Assembly (NCBI GenBank): GCA_030151145.1
Contig: JASLEL010000033.1
Location: 1-7,127, forward strand
DNA from: Aquirhabdus sp.
GTDB taxonomy: Bacteria; Pseudomonadota; Gammaproteobacteria; Pseudomonadales; Moraxellaceae
Direction: 5' to 3'
Length of the DNA: 7,127 nucleotides
Shown: piece by piece, positions 1-6,028 of the stretch
How positions within the stretch are numbered: the stretch's first letter is position 1
How the letters are laid out: each line of letters opens with the position of its first letter
Made by a program: the position numbers and the translations under genes
Notes under the pieces: model-generated
What the model saw: the letters and a program-made list of their open reading frames with translations, nothing else
Told to the model about the DNA's origin: nothing
Databases searched by the model: none

Positions 1-171
1 GCGATCATAGTGGGCCAGCTCGGTGACGCTACGCTCGGACGGATCAAAGCCTTCTGCATCGACGCCCTGACTCAACAGGGCATTCAGCACGGCACGGCCG
101 CTGTTTAAGGACACTTCGCGCTCACCGGACGATCCGCCGAAGAGCACTGCGACTTTGCCAAATTGTTCCAT
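1..171 (-). CDS. ddlB: D-alanine--D-alanine ligase, N-terminal part (cut by left window edge)
   Basis: This is the first 57 codons of a cytoplasmic ATP-grasp ligase that joins two D-alanines into the dipeptide MurF adds to UDP-MurNAc-tripeptide. Reading the minus strand from the ATG at 171 gives a protein starting MEQFGKVAVLFGGSSGEREV. The segment VAVLFGGSSGEREVSLNSG at residues 7-25 is the classic Ddl N-terminal signature. Glu17 matches the glutamate (E15 of E. coli DdlB) that contacts the first D-Ala. The frame stays open to base 1, so the ATP-grasp and C-terminal domains lie outside the window. An AGGA three bases before the ATG is a close but plausible ribosome binding site. The gene follows murC in the same direction, as in the dcw cluster of most gammaproteobacteria, but with an unusually long 242-nt gap. 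The symbol ddlB rather than ddlA rests on this context. Confidence 0.95.
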   Translation of the reverse strand, partial: MEQFGKVAVLFGGSSGEREVSLNSGRAVLNALLSQGVDAEGFDPSERSVTELAHYDR

Positions 172-193
172 AGTTCCTAACTCAATTTCCTAC

Positions 194-222
194 GCTATAT
201 GACTCATCTGCAGATGATCCAC
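194..222 (-). promoter_or_regulatory. weak candidate ddlB promoter
   Basis: On the minus strand a TATAGC (194-199, four of six to TATAAT) lies 17 nt downstream of GTGGAT (217-222, only two of six to TTGACA). The spacer is almost entirely filled by the palindrome at 204-217. The position, about 25 nt ahead of the ddlB ATG, is sensible, but the -35 is poor, so this is tentative. Confidence 0.2.
204..217. repeat. perfect 14-bp palindrome upstream of ddlB
   Basis: TCATCTGCAGATGA is its own reverse complement over all 14 bases. It lies 33-46 nt upstream of the ddlB start codon, between the two halves of the weak promoter candidate. A dyad of this size in a spacer is the usual shape of a dimeric repressor site, but no known operator was recognised and chance is possible. 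Confidence 0.35.
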
Positions 223-332
223 GCGGGTACGGCTCCTGCCCGATACCACGCTGATCCTCAATTCCGGCCTTGACGCTTGCGCCCCTTGATTCGGCCAGAA
301 TTTAACACGCGCTCCCCGCGCCCATCCAGATC

Positions 333-360
333 ATATACAGGACTTTCCTGTATGTTTTTT
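333..360 (+). terminator. intrinsic terminator-like hairpin, plus orientation
   Basis: ATACAGGA (335-342) and TCCTGTAT (346-353) form a perfect 8-bp stem with loop CTT. A T-G and an A-T pair can extend it outward (334/354 and 333/355). Six Ts follow at 355-360 on the plus strand. On the minus strand, the direction of both flanking genes, the stem is not followed by a T-run, so it would not terminate murC transcripts in the usual way. Confidence 0.6.
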
Positions 361-413
361 ACAAGTGTTCCACACCCGACCAGCCTCATGCGGCAGCAGA
401 CGGGTGCTGTGTT

Positions 414-1925
414 TTATGCCTGAGATTGTACTTGCAGATAGAGGCCGTGCTGCGCCAGATCGTTAGACACGGCACCGACATTTCCCGCACCCTGGGTCAG
501 GATCAGATCACCGGGCTGCAGAAGGCCACGCAGTACAGCCGGTAGCTGCTCATGTACCGGATCAACCAGGATCGGCTCCACCTGCCCGCGCGCACGGATA
601 CTGCGTGCAAGGCTGCGACCATCGGCACCGACAATCGGCTTCTCACCTGCCGGATAGACTTCCATCAACAGCAGTACATCGACATGCGACAGCACTTCGA
701 CAAAGTCCTCAAAGCAGTCCCGCGTGCGCGTATAGCGGTGCGGCTGAAACAGCATCACCAGACGTCGGTCTGGATGGCTCTGACGTGCCGCCTTGATGGT
801 GACTTCGACTTCTTTGGGATGATGTCCGTAGTCATCCACGAGCAGGATGTCACCCGTCTGATAGGGATAGGTCCCTTGAATCTGAAAGCGGCGACCCACG
901 CCGGCAAAGCCCGCCAGCGCACGGCTGATGGCTTCGTCACTCACGCCTTCGTCACTGGCGATGCCGATGGCAGCCAGCGCGTTTAGCACATTATGCAGGC
1001 CAGGCTGATTGGTGGTGACGGTGAGCGGTGCGCGATCACGACGCAGCACGGTAAACTGAGTGCGCATCCCGAGCTGGACGACATCGACAGCGCGGATGTC
1101 GTTGCCCTCGGCAAAGCCATAGGTCAGGAACGGACGGCCCACACGCGGCAGCAGCTCATGGATGATCGGATCATCCCCGCACAGCACGGCCAGACCATAG
1201 AACGGCAGGTTATGCAGGAACTGAATAAAGGTGTCTTTGAGCTTCTCAAAGCTACCGCCATAGGTCTCCATATGGTCGGCGTCGATATTGGTCACGATGG
1301 CTGCCATGGGCTGCAGGAACAGGAACGACGCATCGCTCTCATCGGCTTCAGCCACGAGATAGCGGCTGGCACCGAGCTGGGCGTTCTTGCCCAAGGCATT
1401 CAGCATACCACCGATCACAAAAGTCGGGTCCAGACCTTCTTCGGCCAGCATCATGGTGAGCAGACTGGTGGTGGTGGTCTTGCCGTGCGTGCCCGCCACC
1501 GCAATGCCATGGCGGTAGCGCATCAGCTCACCCAGCATCTCGGCGCGCTTGACCAAGGGAATATGACGCTCAATCGCCGAACGGATCTCGGGATTCTCAT
1601 GATCGATGGCGGTCGAGACAACCAGCACATCGGCACCCTCGACATGGGCGGCATCGTGCCCGTAGAAGACCTTGACGCCCATATTCTCCAGACGATGGGT
1701 GGTCTCGCTCATCTTGAGGTCCGAACCCGATACATCATAGCCCTGATTCTTCAGTACTTCGGCAATACCACACATCCCCGCACCGCCGATGCCGACAAAA
1801 TGAATACGACCGATACGGCGCATCTCAGGAATCTCGATCAGGCGGCTCAGTTTGTTCCGTGATGCCCGGTTCTGTGCGGATGCTGCCTCGGACTCAATCG
1901 AGGTGGCGGGGGTGGCAAGGGACAT
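414..1925 (-). CDS. murC: UDP-N-acetylmuramate--L-alanine ligase
   Basis: Cytoplasmic Mur ligase that uses ATP to attach L-alanine to UDP-MurNAc, the first amino acid of the peptidoglycan stem peptide. With the start used here it is 503 residues (E. coli about 491). Visible landmarks are the N-terminal UDP-binding FVGIGGAGM (about 43-51), the ATP P-loop GTHGKTTTT (145-153), EADESD (193-198), TNIDADHMETYG (212-223) of the central domain, PGLHNVLNALAAI (308-320), GVGRRF (about 342-347), DDYGHHPKEV (364-373) and FQPHRYTRT (393-401) of the C-terminal domain. No key residue looks lost. An in-frame ATG four codons upstream (1937) has no ribosome binding site. The ATG at 1925 has GGAG with a 6-nt spacer, so it is preferred. 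About 40 residues precede the GxGG motif, an extension I recall from Acinetobacter MurC. murG lies upstream (112-nt gap) and ddlB downstream. Confidence 0.97.
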   Translation of the reverse strand: MSLATPATSIESEAASAQNRASRNKLSRLIEIPEMRRIGRIHFVGIGGAGMCGIAEVLKNQGYDVSGSDLKMSETTHRLENMGVKVFYGHDAAHVEGADVLVVSTAIDHENPEIRSAIERHIPLVKRAEMLGELMRYRHGIAVAGTHGKTTTTSLLTMMLAEEGLDPTFVIGGMLNALGKNAQLGASRYLVAEADESDASFLFLQPMAAIVTNIDADHMETYGGSFEKLKDTFIQFLHNLPFYGLAVLCGDDPIIHELLPRVGRPFLTYGFAEGNDIRAVDVVQLGMRTQFTVLRRDRAPLTVTTNQPGLHNVLNALAAIGIASDEGVSDEAISRALAGFAGVGRRFQIQGTYPYQTGDILLVDDYGHHPKEVEVTIKAARQSHPDRRLVMLFQPHRYTRTRDCFEDFVEVLSHVDVLLLMEVYPAGEKPIVGADGRSLARSIRARGQVEPILVDPVHEQLPAVLRGLLQPGDLILTQGAGNVGAVSNDLAQHGLYLQVQSQA

Positions 1926-1931
1926 CGTGTA

Positions 1932-1935
1932 CTCC
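1932..1935 (-). promoter_or_regulatory. murC ribosome binding site (decides the start)
   Basis: Minus-strand GGAG sits six bases before the ATG at 1925. It lies inside the first codons of the longer reading frame from 1937, which has only an A-rich, SD-less leader. This supports the shorter 503-residue MurC. Confidence 0.75.
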
Positions 1936-1959
1936 ATCTGGTTTTTTTATCGTGTTTTC

Positions 1960-1983
1960 TGGCGGTCTTTGCGCAGACCGCCA
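1960..1983. repeat. perfect 9-bp hairpin between murG and murC
   Basis: TGGCGGTCT (1960-1968) and AGACCGCCA (1975-1983) pair perfectly around a 6-nt loop. In the transcribed (minus) direction the stem is followed by an A-rich tract leading to the murC ribosome binding site, not by Ts. It is therefore not a standard intrinsic terminator. It could be an intercistronic stability or processing hairpin, or affect murC translation. Confidence 0.6.
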
Positions 1984-2037
1984 TGTGCTTATCGTTTCAA
2001 TCAAACCGCGTTCGCAAAACTCACGCTGCCACCGCCC

Positions 2038-3153
2038 TTAGGGGGCGACCACCGCATCGACCACGAGACTGGTCGCACAACTCTGCGCGAGCTTGCGCGA
2101 CTGCTCGGCCATCGCCAAGAGACGCGGGCGGTTGAGGAGTGGTTTTAAGGCCGTCGCCAGCGACTCAGGTGTCAGGGTCTTCTGCGGACACAGGAGCGCA
2201 GCACCGGCATCACTTAAATAACGCGCATTGGCCGTCTGGTGATCATCGACCGCATGTGGCAGCGGGACAAACACGGCAGGCAGGCCCACGGCAGCCACCT
2301 CGGAGACGGTCAGTGCACCGGCACGGCAGATGATCAGATCGGCCTGACCGTAGGCATAGGCCATATTGTCAATGAACGGCAGTACTTCAAAGGTCAACAG
2401 CCCGCCGAACTGCGCAGTCAGTGCCTGATAGCGACTCAGGGTGTCCTCCAGCTGCTTCTGACCACACTGATGGCGCACATGGATGGCCTGCGTCTGTGCA
2501 AGCTGCACCAGCGCCTCGGGCACACGCTCGTTGAGGGCTTGTGCGCCCAGCGAACCACCGATCACCAGCAGTTGGATCGCACCGTCACGGCCATGAAAAC
2601 GAAACGAAGGCTCGGGCACATTCAGGATGTCGCTCCGCACAGGGTTGCCCGTGGTACGTACCTTTTCGGACTGGGTAAAGGCTTTGGGGAAAGCTTGCAG
2701 CACCGTGGTGGCAATGCGCGCCAGCTGACGGTTGGTCATCCCGGCGATGGCATTCTGCTCATGGATCACCAGCTTGATGCCGAGCAGACGGGCCGCAAGG
2801 CCTCCCGGACCTGCGACATAGCCACCAAAGCCGACCACGGCGTCGATCTTGAGTGCACGCATGAGGCGCATGGCCATGAGGGTGGATTTGAGAATCTTGA
2901 AGGGTGCCGCGAGCAGACGCTTGATGCCATTACCGCGCAGACCCTGTATATCGATCGAATACATCGGGATACCCGACGGCGGCACGAGGCGATGCTCCAT
3001 ACCTGCGGCGGTGGCGAGCCAGTAAACCTGAACGTCCTGCGCCCGTAATTTTTCAGCAACAGCCAATGCCGGGAAAATATGACCGCCGGTCCCGGCAGCC
3101 ATGACCATGACATGTTTGATACGTTTTTGAGCTTTGGGTTGAGATGAGAACAC
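2038..3153 (-). CDS. murG: UDP-N-acetylglucosamine--N-acetylmuramyl-(pentapeptide) pyrophosphoryl-undecaprenol N-acetylglucosamine transferase
   Basis: Family-GT28 glycosyltransferase on the inner face of the cytoplasmic membrane that adds GlcNAc to lipid I to form lipid II. The protein is 371 residues, within the family range (E. coli 355). Recognisable parts are the glycine loop AAGTGGHIFPAL (19-30), GFGGYVAGPGGLAARLLG (108-125), HEQNAIAGMTNR (131-142), the second-domain loop GGSLGAQALNE (199-209), and the UDP-GlcNAc site ICRAGALTVSE (275-285) with PLPHAVDDHQTANA (298-310). The start codon is GTG at 3153, with an AGG eight bases upstream. An internal ATG at codon 15 has no ribosome binding site, but would also leave the glycine loop intact. 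It is the first gene of the murG-murC-ddlB run seen here. No ftsW or murD precedes it, so the dcw cluster is split at this point, as I recall for Acinetobacter. Confidence 0.97.
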   Translation of the reverse strand: MFSSQPKAQKRIKHVMVMAAGTGGHIFPALAVAEKLRAQDVQVYWLATAAGMEHRLVPPSGIPMYSIDIQGLRGNGIKRLLAAPFKILKSTLMAMRLMRALKIDAVVGFGGYVAGPGGLAARLLGIKLVIHEQNAIAGMTNRQLARIATTVLQAFPKAFTQSEKVRTTGNPVRSDILNVPEPSFRFHGRDGAIQLLVIGGSLGAQALNERVPEALVQLAQTQAIHVRHQCGQKQLEDTLSRYQALTAQFGGLLTFEVLPFIDNMAYAYGQADLIICRAGALTVSEVAAVGLPAVFVPLPHAVDDHQTANARYLSDAGAALLCPQKTLTPESLATALKPLLNRPRLLAMAEQSRKLAQSCATSLVVDAVVAP

Positions 3154-3400
3154 GCAATGAACCTATGATATCGACGTTATCCATACTGCAGGCAACCTCT
3201 CGGTCAGTCCTGCAGCCCATCTGAAAATGACCTTGCATCCGGGAGTCCCCAATCTTGCGGACCACCCCAAAAGCCAACGCACCATCCAGAGAAATGTATC
3301 AGGGTAAAAAATATACGGACTAAAGATGCCACGCCGGATTGATCCGCGCGGCCCATAAGCGAGTAATGATACTGTGTGTGGCGGTGGGTTTGAAGGGGCA

Positions 3401-3481
3401 ATGCGTACGGATCAATCGGAAATGCAGGACTTCACACAGATTTCACCTGAGAGATTTGTAAGCAAATCATTCGCTAAGTGA
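3401..3481 (+). CDS. doubtful 26-residue small ORF
   Basis: ATG at 3401 opens a frame to TGA at 3479-3481, encoding a small polar peptide beginning MRTDQSEMQDFTQ. A purine-rich GAAGGGG lies just upstream, with AAGG four bases from the ATG, which could act as a ribosome binding site. There is no membrane segment, no recognisable family and no clear promoter. A frame this short arises easily by chance, so it is listed only because it has a plausible Shine-Dalgarno in an otherwise empty region. Confidence 0.12.
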   Translation: MRTDQSEMQDFTQISPERFVSKSFAK

Positions 3482-3566
3482 ACACTGTCCAGATTGCATC
3501 GAACAGCGGCGGGAATGGATGTTTTATCGCCAATCCGCCCACGCCAGACAGGGCTTTGACCATATC

Positions 3567-3588
3567 GGCGTTATATTTGGCGTTGTAT
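3567..3588. repeat. tandem 12-nt direct repeat ahead of ynfA
   Basis: GGCGTTATAT (3567-3576) and GGCGTTGTAT (3579-3588) match at nine of ten positions with a 12-nt period. The second copy covers the proposed -35 element of the ynfA promoter. Such an arrangement can be a regulator site, but no known box was recognised. Confidence 0.3.
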
Positions 3589-3613
3589 CAGGACGTCTCC
3601 TCTCTGCTAGGAT
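3583..3613 (+). promoter_or_regulatory. ynfA promoter (extended -10 type)
   Basis: TAGGAT (3608-3613) is preceded directly by TGC, which makes an extended -10 element. TTGTAT (3583-3588) is a possible -35, but its 19-nt spacer is long, so the promoter may rely on the extended -10. Predicted transcription starts near 3620, giving a leader of about 24 nt before the ATG at 3644, with AGG eight bases ahead of the start. Confidence 0.5.
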
Positions 3614-3643
3614 GATCATTTCCACCGCTCACAGGCTGCTACC

Positions 3644-3964
3644 ATGAAGACGATTGCCCTGTATATCCTCACAGCCCTGATGGAGATCATAGGCTGCTAT
3701 CTGCCCTATCTGTGGCTGACCCAAGGCAAAAGCCCATGGCTGCTCGTACCTGCGATGGGTGCGCTGGTGGCCTTTGTCTGGCTCTTAACCCTGCATCCAG
3801 CCGCCGCCGGACGGGTCTATGCCGCTTATGGCGGGATCTATATCAGCGTCGCGTTGATCTGGCTGTGGCTGGTCGATGGCATCACGCCCACCCGTTGGGA
3901 TGTACTGGGTGGGATGATCACGGTGCTGGGGGCCTGTGTGATCATCTTTGCGCCCAGAAACTAA
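3644..3964 (+). CDS. ynfA: YnfA/UPF0060-family four-helix membrane protein
   Basis: The 106-residue inner-membrane protein closely matches E. coli YnfA (about 108 residues) as remembered: ALMEIIGCYLPYLWL near the start, FVWLLTLHPAAAGRVYAAYGG in the middle and a hydrophobic C-terminus. Four membrane segments are visible at about 5-25, 31-50, 60-78 and 86-103. Glu14 lies in helix 1, the place of the essential glutamate of small multidrug resistance pumps, to which the YnfA family is related. Drug efflux has been proposed for family members, but the substrate here is unknown. The gene has its own promoter and runs against its neighbours. It ends 25 nt from the gshB stop, with no terminator hairpin in the gap. 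It is a stand-alone insertion between murG and gshB rather than part of either unit. Confidence 0.93.
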   Translation: MKTIALYILTALMEIIGCYLPYLWLTQGKSPWLLVPAMGALVAFVWLLTLHPAAAGRVYAAYGGIYISVALIWLWLVDGITPTRWDVLGGMITVLGACVIIFAPRN

Positions 3965-3989
3965 TTCTCAACTCGAAAGCAAACGCCAT

Positions 3990-4931
3990 TTAAGCGCGAC
4001 CACGCTCCAGTACCGCAAACAGATCGTCGGCAATCGACGTCCCATAGGCCGCATCGATCTCACGCACGCAGGTCGGACTGGTGACATTGATCTCGGTCAC
4101 GTAGTCACCGATCACATCCAGACCCACAAAGATCAGGCCCTTCTCGCGCAGCACCGGACCCACCACACCTGCGATCTCACGGTCACGCGCCGTCAAGGGA
4201 CGTGCCTCGCCGCGACCACCGGCCGCAAGATTGCCACGCACCTCACCACCCTGTGGAATACGCGCCAGACAATACGGCACCGGCTCGCCATTGATCATCA
4301 GGATGCGCTTGTCGCCATCCTTGATCTCCGGTATGTATTTCTGCGCCATGATCGGATCACGGCCCAGACTGGTCAGTACCTCCAAGGTCGAGCCGACGTT
4401 GGGTACGCCGGTCTGCAGGCGGAAAATCCCCGAGCCGCCCATGCCGTCCAAGGGTTTGACGATGATGTCGTTATGCTCTGCCAGAAAGTCACGGATCAGG
4501 CTTTGCTGCGAGGTCACCAGTGTCGGCACCATCAGATGGGCGAACTGGGTGGCAAAGAGCTTTTCATTGCAGTCGCGCAGGCTCTGTGGGCGATTGACCA
4601 CCCATGCGCCTTCACGCTCAGCCTGCTCAAGGATATAAGTGCTGTAGACAAAATTCATGTCAAACGGCGGGTCCTTGCGCATCAGGATCACGTCATAGCT
4701 GGCCAGTGACTCGGTCGCAACGTCGCCCAAGTGATAAAAATCTTTCGTTCCCTCAAAGACATCGAGCGGACGAATCAGCCCAAAGGCGCGACCGTCACGG
4801 ATAAACAGATCACCCTGCAGCGCATAGCCCAAGGTGTGCCCGCGGCGCTTGGCGGCCCAGAGCATGGCAAGGGTGGTGTCTTTTTTGAGGTTGATCTTCT
4901 CGATCGGGTCCATGACGACGAGTACACGCAT
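3990..4931 (-). CDS. gshB: glutathione synthetase
   Basis: Cytoplasmic ATP-grasp ligase that joins glycine to gamma-glutamylcysteine, the second and last step of glutathione synthesis. At 313 residues it matches the usual length (E. coli 316). Features in order: MDPIEKINLKKDTTLAML (7-24), MRKDPPFDMNFVYSTYILE (84-102), NRPQSLRDCNEKLF (113-126), the ATP-grasp loop VKPLDGMGGSGIFR (158-171), GDKRILMINGEPVPYCLARIP (206-226), RGNLAAGG (232-239) and the metal-binding stretch GLDVIGDYVTEINVTSPT (270-287). All conserved blocks seem present. The ATG at 4931 has a strong AGGTGA six bases upstream. pyrE lies upstream on the same strand but is closed off by a terminator, so gshB probably has its own promoter in the 235-nt gap. 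gshA is not in the window. Confidence 0.97.
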   Translation of the reverse strand: MRVLVVMDPIEKINLKKDTTLAMLWAAKRRGHTLGYALQGDLFIRDGRAFGLIRPLDVFEGTKDFYHLGDVATESLASYDVILMRKDPPFDMNFVYSTYILEQAEREGAWVVNRPQSLRDCNEKLFATQFAHLMVPTLVTSQQSLIRDFLAEHNDIIVKPLDGMGGSGIFRLQTGVPNVGSTLEVLTSLGRDPIMAQKYIPEIKDGDKRILMINGEPVPYCLARIPQGGEVRGNLAAGGRGEARPLTARDREIAGVVGPVLREKGLIFVGLDVIGDYVTEINVTSPTCVREIDAAYGTSIADDLFAVLERGRA

Positions 4932-5103
4932 AACATTTCACCTTGTTGAGGTCAATTTTTAAGGGATATTGCTGAAGATCAATGCAGGGCAGCCCTCATC
5001 GGGCAATCAGCGTCGAAGGCTCAAGACCAACCGCTTTTTTGATCATCAGGATAAGATCGCTAAAAAAGAATGTGGGGCCAATCGCAAGTAAACCAATACC
5101 CCA
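4932..5103. other. gshB leader/promoter region
   Basis: No gene is seen. The best minus-strand promoter guess for gshB is TTGATC (4977-4982) with an A/T-rich TAAAAA or AAAAAT (4955-4961) at a short 15-16 nt spacing, which is weak. An imperfect AT-rich inverted repeat at 5034-5068 (CTTTTTTGATC against GATC-GCT-AAAAAAG, with a 3-nt bulge) and a short AGGGC/GCCCT dyad near 4985-4995 are the only structures noted. Confidence 0.35.
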
Positions 5104-5139
5104 TTAAAACAAAGGGCTTGCGATTTTCACCCAAGCCCT
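5104..5139 (-). terminator. intrinsic terminator of pyrE
   Basis: On the minus strand AGGGCTTG (5132-5139) and CAAGCCCT (5113-5120) form a perfect 8-bp GC-rich stem with an 11-nt loop. It is followed by the T-rich tract TTTGTTTTAA (5103-5112). It starts 27 nt after the pyrE stop codon, the expected place, and separates pyrE from gshB. Confidence 0.85.
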
Positions 5140-5166
5140 CGAATCCATCAGATCAAACGCAGCCGC

Positions 5167-5886
5167 TTAGAATGCAGCCTCATCGAACAGGCCACGCTGC
5201 AGCGTGTCATTAGTGGCAGGCTGAGAAATGCCGTATTTGGCGCGATACTGCTGCATGCGGGCGAGGTCTTCGGTGCGGTTTTCTTTCTTGAGGTAGCTCA
5301 TCAGGTCGGTCATGGTGATCAGCGCCTGCACCGGAATGCTGTACTGCTGCTCGATCTCCTGAATGGCCGACAGTTCGCTCTGACCGCGCTCCTCACGATC
5401 CAGCGCCACCATGACACCGGCGACCTTGGCACCGGCCTGCTTGAGCACGCTCATGACTTCACGGATCGCGGTACCGGCGGTGATCACGTCATCGACGATC
5501 CACACACGCTCACCCGATACCGACGCACCAACCAAGAGACCGCCTTCGCCGTGGTCTTTGACTTCTTTACGGTTGAAGGCCCACGGTACATTGACGCCAT
5601 GCTCATGCCACAGGGCGCTGGCGGTCGCGGCGACCAGCGGAATGCCTTTATAGGCTGGGCCAAACAGCACGCCGACGTCTTCGCTGGCCATCATCTTTTG
5701 TGCATAGCCACTGGCCAGCAAGGACAGCGCTTCGCCGTCATTGAGCAAACCGGCATTAAAAAAATAGGGGCTGACACGACCTGACTTTAGGGTAAACTCG
5801 CCAAAACGCAGGACGCCGCGCTGGAGAGCCAACTCGATCAACCCATGGACGCTAAATTTCTGCGGCGATGTCGGGGACGATGACAT
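5167..5886 (-). CDS. pyrE: orotate phosphoribosyltransferase
   Basis: Cytoplasmic enzyme that transfers ribose-5-phosphate from PRPP to orotate to give OMP, the fifth step of de novo pyrimidine synthesis. Landmarks: KSGRVSPYFFNAG (34-46), FGPAYKGIPL (75-84), FNRKEVKDHGEGG (104-116, the flexible catalytic loop) and the PRPP motif VWIVDDVITAGTA (128-140). The start at 5886 is chosen because GGAG lies six bases before it and the protein then begins like other PyrE. A longer in-frame ATG at 5940 would add 18 mostly hydrophobic residues without support. The 239 residues exceed the usual 213-216. The surplus lies partly in the N-terminus and mainly in a tail of about 19 residues after KYGI (SQPATNDTLQRGLFDEAAF), past the point where I recall Acinetobacter PyrE ending. 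It is divergent from the exonuclease gene and has its own terminator. Confidence 0.96.
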   Translation of the reverse strand: MSSSPTSPQKFSVHGLIELALQRGVLRFGEFTLKSGRVSPYFFNAGLLNDGEALSLLASGYAQKMMASEDVGVLFGPAYKGIPLVAATASALWHEHGVNVPWAFNRKEVKDHGEGGLLVGASVSGERVWIVDDVITAGTAIREVMSVLKQAGAKVAGVMVALDREERGQSELSAIQEIEQQYSIPVQALITMTDLMSYLKKENRTEDLARMQQYRAKYGISQPATNDTLQRGLFDEAAF

Positions 5887-5892
5887 GATGTT

Positions 5893-5896
5893 CTCC
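5893..5896 (-). promoter_or_regulatory. pyrE ribosome binding site (decides the start)
   Basis: Minus-strand GGAG ends six bases ahead of the ATG at 5886. The upstream in-frame ATG at 5940 lacks one. This fixes the 239-residue form over the 257-residue form with a hydrophobic leader. Confidence 0.75.
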
Positions 5897-6028
5897 AGTA
5901 CGATAAGCAAGAATAGTGTGTGAAGCGACAGGCTACGCATACCATGCGCAACATGAAACCACGGGGCTGCGAAGCTATACGGTAGTCGAGTGTGACCGAA
6001 TACTCAAGGGGTATCGAATGCAGCGTGT

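Larger units (their letters stand above)
172..413. other. murC-ddlB intergenic region, 242 nt
   Basis: No convincing gene is visible here. murC and ddlB normally abut or overlap in dcw clusters, so this gap is long. It holds a perfect 14-bp palindrome (204-217), a plus-strand terminator-like hairpin (333-360), and a wide-looped 6-bp inverted repeat CACCCG/CGGGTG (373-378 with 401-406) just after the murC stop. A 24-codon plus-strand ORF from 199 to 273 lacks a ribosome binding site, and I do not call it. The gap is large enough for an internal ddlB promoter. Confidence 0.6.
3154..3643. other. 490-nt gene-poor region between murG and ynfA
   Basis: This stretch must contain the murG promoter, and near its right end it holds the ynfA promoter. 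I could not fix the murG promoter. One option on the minus strand is TTGCCT followed, 19 nt later, by TATCAT close to the GTG, but the spacing is long and it crowds the ribosome binding site. Other structure includes a 7-bp inverted repeat CTGCAGG/CCTGCAG (3186-3192 and 3209-3215) and CGGATTGATCCG (3335-3346), which recurs inverted, 11 of 12, as CGGATCAATCGG (3408-3419). A 26-codon ORF lies at 3401-3481. Two minus-strand ORFs of 65 and 74 codons resemble no protein I know and are not called. Confidence 0.5.

Noticed and set aside
199..273. 24-codon plus-strand ORF ahead of the plus-strand terminator
   Set aside because: No ribosome binding site and no promoter seen; such a short frame is expected by chance.
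993..1862. 289-codon plus-strand ORF opposite murC
   Set aside because: It lies entirely antisense to the well-supported murC, its translation has no recognisable domain and it is rich in His/Gln/Arg as shadow frames of GC-rich genes are.
1926..1937. upstream ATG start for murC (1937)
   Set aside because: Only an A-rich leader precedes it, while the ATG at 1925 has GGAG at ideal spacing.
2025..2050. CG-rich dyad around the murG stop (CGCCC/GGGCG)
   Set aside because: Only five pairs overlapping the stop codon, not followed by a T-run; too weak to call a terminator.
2239..3048. 269-codon plus-strand ORF opposite murG
   Set aside because: Fully antisense to murG, with no family resemblance or ribosome binding site of note; it is a shadow frame.
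3053..3401. minus-strand ORFs of 74 and 65 codons upstream of murG
   Set aside because: No family resemblance, no convincing ribosome binding site, and one overlaps the murG start in another frame.
3948..4709. 253-codon plus-strand ORF opposite gshB
   Set aside because: Antisense to gshB; low-complexity H/Q/R/T-rich translation; begins inside the end of ynfA.
5887..5940. upstream start for PyrE with a signal-peptide-like segment (LHTLFLLIVLENI)
   Set aside because: PyrE is cytosolic, the segment has no ribosome binding site, and GGAG precedes the ATG at 5886.
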